The notes under the pieces: model-generated
Told to the model about the DNA's origin: nothing
Databases searched by the model: none
What the model saw: the letters and a program-made list of their open reading frames with translations, nothing else
Assembly (NCBI GenBank): GCA_015680685.1
Contig: MNCI01023527.1
Location: forward strand, 131,863 to 195,862
Length of the DNA stretch: 64,000 bases
From: Gnetum montanum
Lineage: Eukaryota; Streptophyta; Gnetopsida; Gnetales; Gnetaceae
Reading direction: 5' to 3'
Translations under genes and position numbers: made by a program
Part shown: positions 57,735 through 64,000 of the stretch, one piece after another
How positions within the stretch are numbered: position 1 is the stretch's first letter
Layout of the letters: each line of letters opens with the position of its first letter

Positions 57735-60522
57735 TCATGTAGTTCCAGGTGGCAGTGGCTCCTCCATTGGTGCTTTCCCTTTGTCTTGTGCTCTAGGTTT
57801 TGAGACTTGATGGCATTGGAGTATGGCCTGGAGCTTCTTCTCTTCGGTCCGAGGGTCTTGTGTCATCCATGCTAATATTATGATGTTTGATGGAGTCGGC
57901 ACTTTTCACGGATAAGGTAGTTGCGGAAACATTTGATTGGCCTTGACATACCAGGCCGCAAATACCCAACATTCCTATTCGTAGGCTCTAGTTTTATCTT
58001 TGTACTCTTGAAAATTTTCTAGCCATTGAGCCAAATCTATTGTGATACCTTTCTGTCCCTAGTAGCCAAATCTGAGGTTGCTCAAGTTCAGAATTTGCGA
58101 CCTCCAATTTATTCAACAACCTCTTGCGTTCTGCAAATTCTGATTTGTATTTGACATAGGTGGTTGCTACCTGCTGCTCAAGCTCTATTCTCAGGCACCC
58201 TGTTGTTAACATGGTAAGGTTGCCATACCGTAGGTTTTTCAATTCTATGTATTCTATCAAATCTTGAATCTGCAAGTCCTGGCTCTTAACTTCCGCTTGG
58301 TGGGAAAACGCATATGTGTCCAATATGGCCCACCAGTCACTGTGTTGAGCACTAATAGCGTTGATATGGGCCTTGGCCATATGGATCTCCTTCTCAAGGA
58401 TCTGTTTGTATAGCCCCACCTAATCTCGAAAGTGCTCTTTCAGCTTCTCATGTCATTTTGCGTCATTTTGCCATGCGCTTATTTCAATGGCTATCTTTTC
58501 ACGAATTGCACATACCTCCTCCATTGAGAGAGTTCGATTCTCCCTGGCTAAATGACTTATGTCCTAGTTGACCCAGATAAATTATTCTCACAATTGATGG
58601 AAATGCTCTTTGAAAACATTCTTTTGTTTCTCCACAGAGGTCAACTAAAGGTTGTTGGCAACAAGCTATTTATTTTCCTCCTGTAAGGCATTAAGTGCCT
58701 TAAGATGCGCATGAGTTTCCGCTTGTGCTGTGGAGGCATCCCAAACAGCCTTCTCTTTTTCCTCAACCACCTTTTTATTTTCTGTGATTAGCTTAGTTAG
58801 TTGCTCAATTCTCAAATTATCTAGCTGGTCTACGGGAAAAAATTGCAAAGGGTCCCGCTGTGCTGCTTGTAGGGTCACGAGCTGTTCTTGTAATTTCTGC
58901 ACTTCTACTTCCGCATGCTCGGCCCTCACTTCTATTAAGACCAGCTTCCCCTTTGTGAAAATAAGGTCTAACTGAATTACTGTAACATCCTAAGGGATGT
59001 CAAACAAGGATGTCATTACTTGCCCTATTTGGAGCAATCGATCAAGTGCATCCTCATGTTCTGCAGGAGTCATTAAGATTCCAGCCAAAATTTGAGCATC
59101 CCATGCTCCTGTGAGATCTTCTGGTGGCACAAAAAGTACATTGAATGATTCTTTGATATGGTCCGCGACCACTTCCGCAGCTCTCATGACATCCTGGTGT
59201 TGCATAACCACCACAGTGGCCCCTTCACCAGTTTCTAATTGCACCTGGAAAGATGTCGTGTTTCCTAAGATCTGTTGTGAACAACTACTTTTCCCTCCTC
59301 CTATGTGAATAGATACTTCACCCCTTGTGTGATCCATAGAAACTGTGGGCTAAATGGCATCATCAATGACGTGGAAGAGGTTTGCATCATCATGACTTCC
59401 CCAACTAACTGTCTTAGCGATGGCCCTGAGATGGCTCATCGACGGTCTGTAGTCTTGTGGCGGCGGCTGATCCTGGCCTATGCTGGGCCCTACTTCTTGT
59501 TGTTTGCTGGGACCTATACTTGGAGTTTGGCTAGGTCTTGCAAGTTGAGTTGCAATTGGTCCAGCCATCTGTTCTTCTTCTTCTTCCAGTCCCAATGTCT
59601 CGCCAATGATTTTCCTTGGAGCTGGCGACTTTAGCAATTCAGCATATGAAGTAGTCTGGGCTTTTCGGAGGACATTGTTAATGTATCCTCTGATACCAGC
59701 ATGTTGGCACAACTTCCTGATAAGACAAGGGAAAGGCAAGGCAAGCTTCCCTATCTTTCGTTCCTTGAACCGCCTCAGGATCTCCGTTAAATATAGATGG
59801 GGCAGGTTAGCGTTAACCTTTACCATTAGCACTACACATCCTCTTGCCGCATATGTTGATATTCTTTTTAAGCTCTTTGTGGGGAAGAGGTGATATGTTC
59901 CAATTTTGAAGTAAATCCTCTCTTCCATCGTCAACTCACCAAATGTTTTATCTCTGCCATAAACCCTTTCCAGCCAATCCCATCTCACATCGAGGTCTAA
60001 ACGGGTGGATAACTGAGCAACTTTAAGCCCTGTATTTGGAAATTTTAACACTTCTAAAATGGCCTGCATGGAGAAATCAACTGTCACACCACAAATGTTG
60101 ACAGTGGGGCCTTCCTCCCTATTGTGTCAGAATTGGTACATCTCCCCTAGGTACCAAGCACTGCTTTCAGAGAGGGTAGGCCATAAGGGAGACCCTTTGA
60201 GGTGATCCCTAATAGCCTCAGGAGTGAACTCTACAAAAGATTCAAAGTTCAACTCCACAATCACCGCAGTGAATGTGGACTTTTCGTGTATGACCTAAAC
60301 ATAATCTTGGGGCAATGTGAGATGTTGTCCCTGTTCAGGCACTGCAACAGCTTCTTCTTTTTCCTGCCCGAACTGTACGGTAGGAAGATTCTCTTCATGA
60401 ATGCTGAATGATTTTTCCTCCTGTTCTGCGTGTTGTTCAGCAGGATCTTGTCTTCCACCTCTCCTAGGTCGTTTGCTTCCACCTTGAGTAGGACCTTCTT
60501 ATTGTGCACATTTTGGGGCCAT
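57735..60522 (-). pseudogene. ORF2 of element 5, best preserved N-terminal half
   Basis: From the ATG complementary to 60520-60522 (MAPKCAQ, then a stop) to TGA 57735-57737 (PLPPGTT). One frame runs from 60522 to 57994 (843 codons) with several nonsense codons, then a +/-1 shift. The longest open piece is 245 residues (59350-60087): VAQLSTRLDLDV, YFKIGTYHLFPTKSL, YLTEILRRFKERKIGK, LPFPCLIRKLCQHAGI and TSYAELLKSPAPRK, followed by a Pro/Gln linker. Then come 58990-59337 (SFNVLFVPPEDL, EHEDALDRLLQIG), a coiled coil at 58666-58929 (residues about 531-619) and another helical block at 57994-58419. No membrane or signal segments. Function unknown; the N-terminal domain resembles the putative plant transposon protein family (recalled). 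Confidence 0.85.
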
Positions 60523-62472
60523 CTGCAATCACACAGGACCAAGCATTAGTAAGGTTGTTTTTGAAGTTAAGTTATACCTTACTACTTGCCTTAATTAATT
60601 AATTAATTTTATGTTCATGTGATATTGCCCAAAAGATTGTAATAATGAGTCCATTTTACTTAGGTGGTTTCCAATTTTAATCTCCTGGTGTACCTAAAGG
60701 ATCAAATGATGTTTTGGCACATTTATTCTAAGTGTTATAGCTAATTACCCAAGATAATGTCCTTTGGGCGATGATAAATTCCAAAAAAAAAAGTTAAGTG
60801 CTATTCAATAGGTGTCCCTCCCCCACAACTAAGCTGAACACTCCAGGTTCAAGCAGGTTTAGATGGAATTAAAATAGGAGTACCAACGAGCAAGATAAAG
60901 GTTGAAAAGCAAAGGTGTCACACTCGCAAGTCGTAGAAAAAAATTGAAAAACTCCCCCATGTGATGTGTGCAAAATGAAGCTAAGTGGTGTGAGGGGGTC
61001 ACCTGTTTATAGGTTTGGAGGGACGCGATATCGCATACGATACATCGCGTACGCAATATCACAGCCTCTCAATGTTTAGGCCTAAGGGAAAAAATTGAAT
61101 TTTTAAAGATTTTCTTGAAATCTACGTTTGAAACTTAGGACATGTGATACATGTTGAAGGTTGCTAAGGTAATTCCATTAATTCGAAAGGCAGAATTAAT
61201 TATGATGGTGTGGATTTTATCAATAAAACCTCGAATGGGAGAAAAAGGTTATGTAATGGTACATAGAAACGTTATTATTCAGAGGGATAGTAGTAGGGAA
61301 AGAAAATCGTTAAAATTATACTGAGGGTAAGAAATGGTGTGTGTGTGCTATCTCATAAGTGAAGATTACAAAAGATTACACAAGTGGGTCCTCCCCAAAG
61401 TAGGTTCCAACCTATAATGTCCTTGTGTAACCACACTTAAAGTGTCTATGGGCACTAGAAGGGTTAAATGTAATCCGCACTGATTCCACAAAACACACAC
61501 ATGTAAATATCACCGGAATGAGGAAAGAATTCTACACTATACGAGACACAAGTAACAATTACATGGACAATGAGATGAGACGAGGTATAGAAGGGATCGT
61601 AGAGATTGGAACATGAGGTAACGGACCCATGGCACAATGAATCCTGCATGAAAAGCATGATTAAAGTATCATTAACCCATCATTCTAAGATCAGGACCAA
61701 GTCCATTCCTCTGATCAGTGACATTGCATTGTTTCATCCCATGATGAGTAACTATGAGAGTACCATAACAACAAGGTGCACGATCATTTGGCGTTTTATT
61801 CAAGGGAGGAGTGATTTTTGTTTTGTGGCACTTTTCTTTTCTTTTCCCTCTTTTTTTTTTCTTTTTCTTCTTCTTCTTGTTTTTTGAACACTGAATCCAG
61901 AGAAGCTGCCAACCTTTAAGCATGGGTGCATGTCTTTCCAATGGGACCCCCTAGAACAGCATTGGATTTTTGAGTGCCCTTTTGATTACTCTTACTCCCA
62001 TTTTTCATTAGATCTACAAGGATCTTAGTACAACCACATTACATGATAACTCCCATAAACGTCACCAAAGAGAATCCTCAAGTCCCCTTGATGTCACACC
62101 CTAATCATTCCCTCTTAGTCCATCCTTCTTCATTCTGGGTACAATGAACACAAAATTAATTTTAAGTTTTAAGAATGTCAAGAGTATCAATGTACCCTCG
62201 AACAAAACCTCTTATTTGTAGAGTGGGTGAGTGGTTGTAATGGGCTCACTGTCCACATAATTGATCACTTGAAACTCAAAAACATAGAACACACCTCAAC
62301 CCACGAGCCACATGAGTGTTTTATTCATAGATAAGATTACTTGTAAAAATGTAAAAAGACAAAAAGACAAAAGGATAAAAAGATAAATCAAGAAATTGAA
62401 AAAGGAAAAACTGGAAAACAAAAAGTTGTAAAATTAAAGAAAATGAAAAACATTTATTAATCCTTCTTGTTA
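60523..62472 (-). other. Conserved non-coding segment between gag and ORF2, element 5
   Basis: Collinear with 5728-7592. Internal PPT candidate at 60814-60828, internal promoter at 61005-61060, conserved block 61380-61470, purine-rich tract (complement of about 61830-61885), TATA-like box (complement of CCTCTTATTTGTAG, about 62209-62222) and AATAAA (complement of TTTATT, about 62320-62325). Confidence 0.75.
61005..61060 (-). promoter_or_regulatory. Internal promoter candidate for ORF2 with intact palindromic array, element 5
   Basis: A TATA-like CCTATAAACAG (complement of 61003-61013) is followed upstream by an exact GCGATATCGC (61025-61034), then ACATCGCGTACG and GCAATATCAC. This is the same array as in the LTR U3 of the young copies (compare 57520-57545 and 10455-10560). 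Confidence 0.55.
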
Positions 62473-64000
62473 CTAGAATGGGGGATATCCCCCATAACTA
62501 AACAGTTGAGGATGGTAAGGATTAATAAACAGAAAATAAGGATCCTTACATGGTGAAAATATTGGGGCCCAATCATACTTACCCCATCGGAGTCCACACA
62601 CTTGATTATAGTAAGCATAGTGGGGCAATTTATACGATGTAGTTCTCGGATAATGAGTTGACCCACTATGATATTTGGGACCGTTAGATGGTATGCAAGG
62701 ATTGGGATGATGCCTTCCATGGCTACGTTCATTGGGCCATATTGTTGTTGGAGTGTGAGTTGGTGGCCCTAATGAAGTAACATGAGGCATGGAGTTTGAA
62801 GATAAGGGTGCACCACAGGGTTGGACTTATGCTGAGTTGGAGGATGCAGTGGCCTCGAAATTGTGTTATCCCTTCTTAGGGTCATTTCTAAAGAAGGGGT
62901 GCCTTTAATGTTGAGTTCTCTCACTACTGTTGGCAATATTAGCACAAGTAACATTTGGTGGTTGTTTCTATGGTGCAGACACCTTAGGAACAGTTGATGG
63001 CGATGTGGAAGGAGGGAAAGGATGAGAATGTTAAAGCTGAGGAGAAGTGGAGGATGCACAAGGTGATGGTTTTGTTGGAGGCATGGGTTGATAGTATTGA
63101 GGAGAATGATAATGCACCGAGATAGAGTATGTTGGCCCAACTAGGAAAACAGGATGTTGAACAAGATAAACATTTGGGTTCGAATGATATGAAGGGTATC
63201 TCCAGTTTAGGGGTGGTCTCCCCCATGACTGGGATTGTTGCCACTATGATCGAACACAGTATCTCTGTACGAACTCTAGATGTAACGTGTTTCCCCAATG
63301 CTCATGTAAATGTGACAATATTGGGCATTGGCCCTTGGGGTGATTGTACAAGCATATGTTGCATTCATACATATGATTGACAGTTGAGCTCTTATTTTCC
63401 TTATCCCTTCTTTCCGATTGTCTAATGTTTTGTCCTGCTTCTTGGGTTGTCAAAAATCTATCTCCAATAATATCGATAAATTCTCCACACTTTTTATACG
63501 TCCATTCCAACATCTTATTGATCTTTGCCTCGACTTCTTCTAATGATTGTTCTATTGGCAAAGATGATTCTTTCACCTTGAGATTGGTTGATGTCTTCTT
63601 TTTATGATCATGGACCTTGGTTAAGTTGAGATTTTGGTCTTGTTGATGTTTTTCAACACTCTCCCATCTAGCTAATTCTCCTTCTTCTTTTGCTACCCGC
63701 TTAATAAGCTCTTGGACTTAATGGATTCGTAGTTCGTATAGTTCACCTTGAGCATACATCCCTAGGGTCTCTCTTGTTTCATTACGTAGCCCATTGATGA
63801 TATGGTACATTAGCTCTTCCTTGGAGAACCCATGGCCTGGATAGTTGTTTAATAGTGCATAATATCTTTCTAAGCCCATGTCCAAGGGTTCATGTTGTGC
63901 TTGTTTCCACTCTCGGATTTGTTTTCTCAAGGCCGACACTATAGCGTAGGTTTGATATTTTTCATTAAAGAGTTCTACCATTGTTGACCAATGTCGTATT
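62473..64000 (-). pseudogene. gag of element 5, C-terminal part
   Basis: Runs in from beyond the right edge and ends at TAG (62473-62475) after SYGGYPPF. 63718-63981 is the capsid domain (VELFNEKYQTYAIVSALRKQ, EPLDMGLERYYALL, ETRETLGMYAQGELYEL). 63244-63576 is a charged helix followed by CNICLYNHPKGQCPILSH (63310-63363), a near-CCHC zinc knuckle, the best preserved in the window. 62473-62790 and neighbouring pieces form the Pro/Tyr/His-rich tail (THTPTTIWPNERSHG). Frameshifts separate these pieces. Confidence 0.85.

Larger units (their letters stand above)
57072..64000 (-). mobile_element. Element 5: non-autonomous gag + ORF2 copy, continues past the right edge
   Basis: Truncated 3' LTR (57072-57568), PPT, ORF2, non-coding segment and gag, in the arrangement of elements 1 and 2. 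No protease or pol between gag and the non-coding segment. The 5' LTR and PBS lie outside the window. Confidence 0.88.

Noticed and set aside
1-64000. CRISPR arrays, bacterial operons or organelle DNA
   Set aside because: The regularly recurring blocks are LTRs with 5-bp duplications; no short regular repeats with unique spacers, no ribosome-binding sites, no organelle genes.

Overview
The window is a block of nested LTR retrotransposons from a plant nuclear genome. The evidence is AT-rich, intron-less decayed coding sequence, gag domains of plant Ty3/gypsy type, primer-binding sites complementary to the 3' end of plant tRNA-Asp, and five-base target-site duplications. The tRNA-Asp primer, the PR-RT-RNase H-integrase order and an extra ORF between integrase and the 3' LTR together suggest the Athila/Tat side of plant Ty3/gypsy. 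I cannot name the species; such dense nesting points to a large, repeat-rich seed-plant genome. I found no cellular gene, no RNA gene and no CRISPR array. Every coding region is a pseudogene with stops or frameshifts.

Layout (element names are mine). B (-) runs off the left edge to 25176. It is interrupted by element 1 (1984-10563, -, TSD AATTT) and element 2 (14881-23388, -, TSD CCTAT). B itself sits inside the 3' LTR of A (25177-49683, -), the only copy with recognisable RT, RNase H and integrase. A is interrupted by element 4 (34370-45153, +, a different family with a Met-type primer site, TSD ATTTC), which contains element 3 (35228-42268, +, TSD ATGAC). A also holds a solo LTR (45350-46228, TSD TACTC). 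A is inserted in the gag of an older copy, C, whose 5' LTR is 50585-51398. An unrecognised relict and AT-rich DNA follow (51399-54224). Then come a fragment of copy D (54225-57066) and element 5 (57072 to beyond the right edge, -).

Family biology. The related copies share this order: LTR, tRNA-Asp PBS, gag, (pol), a conserved 1.7-2 kb non-coding segment, an extra ORF of about 922 codons (called ORF2 here), PPT, LTR. Elements 1, 2 and 5 keep gag and ORF2 but lack pol. Element 3 keeps gag and a protease remnant but lacks ORF2. B keeps gag, a protease remnant and ORF2. They therefore look like non-autonomous derivatives that would depend on an A-like helper.

The most interesting signal is that the start of U3 and the non-coding segment before ORF2 carry the same type of short palindromic array next to a TATA box. 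The array motif differs between subfamilies (GCGATATCGC in the young copies, CATCGATG-like in the older ones), and in each subfamily the same type occurs at both places. With a second polypurine tract in that segment, this suggests a duplicated promoter module driving ORF2.
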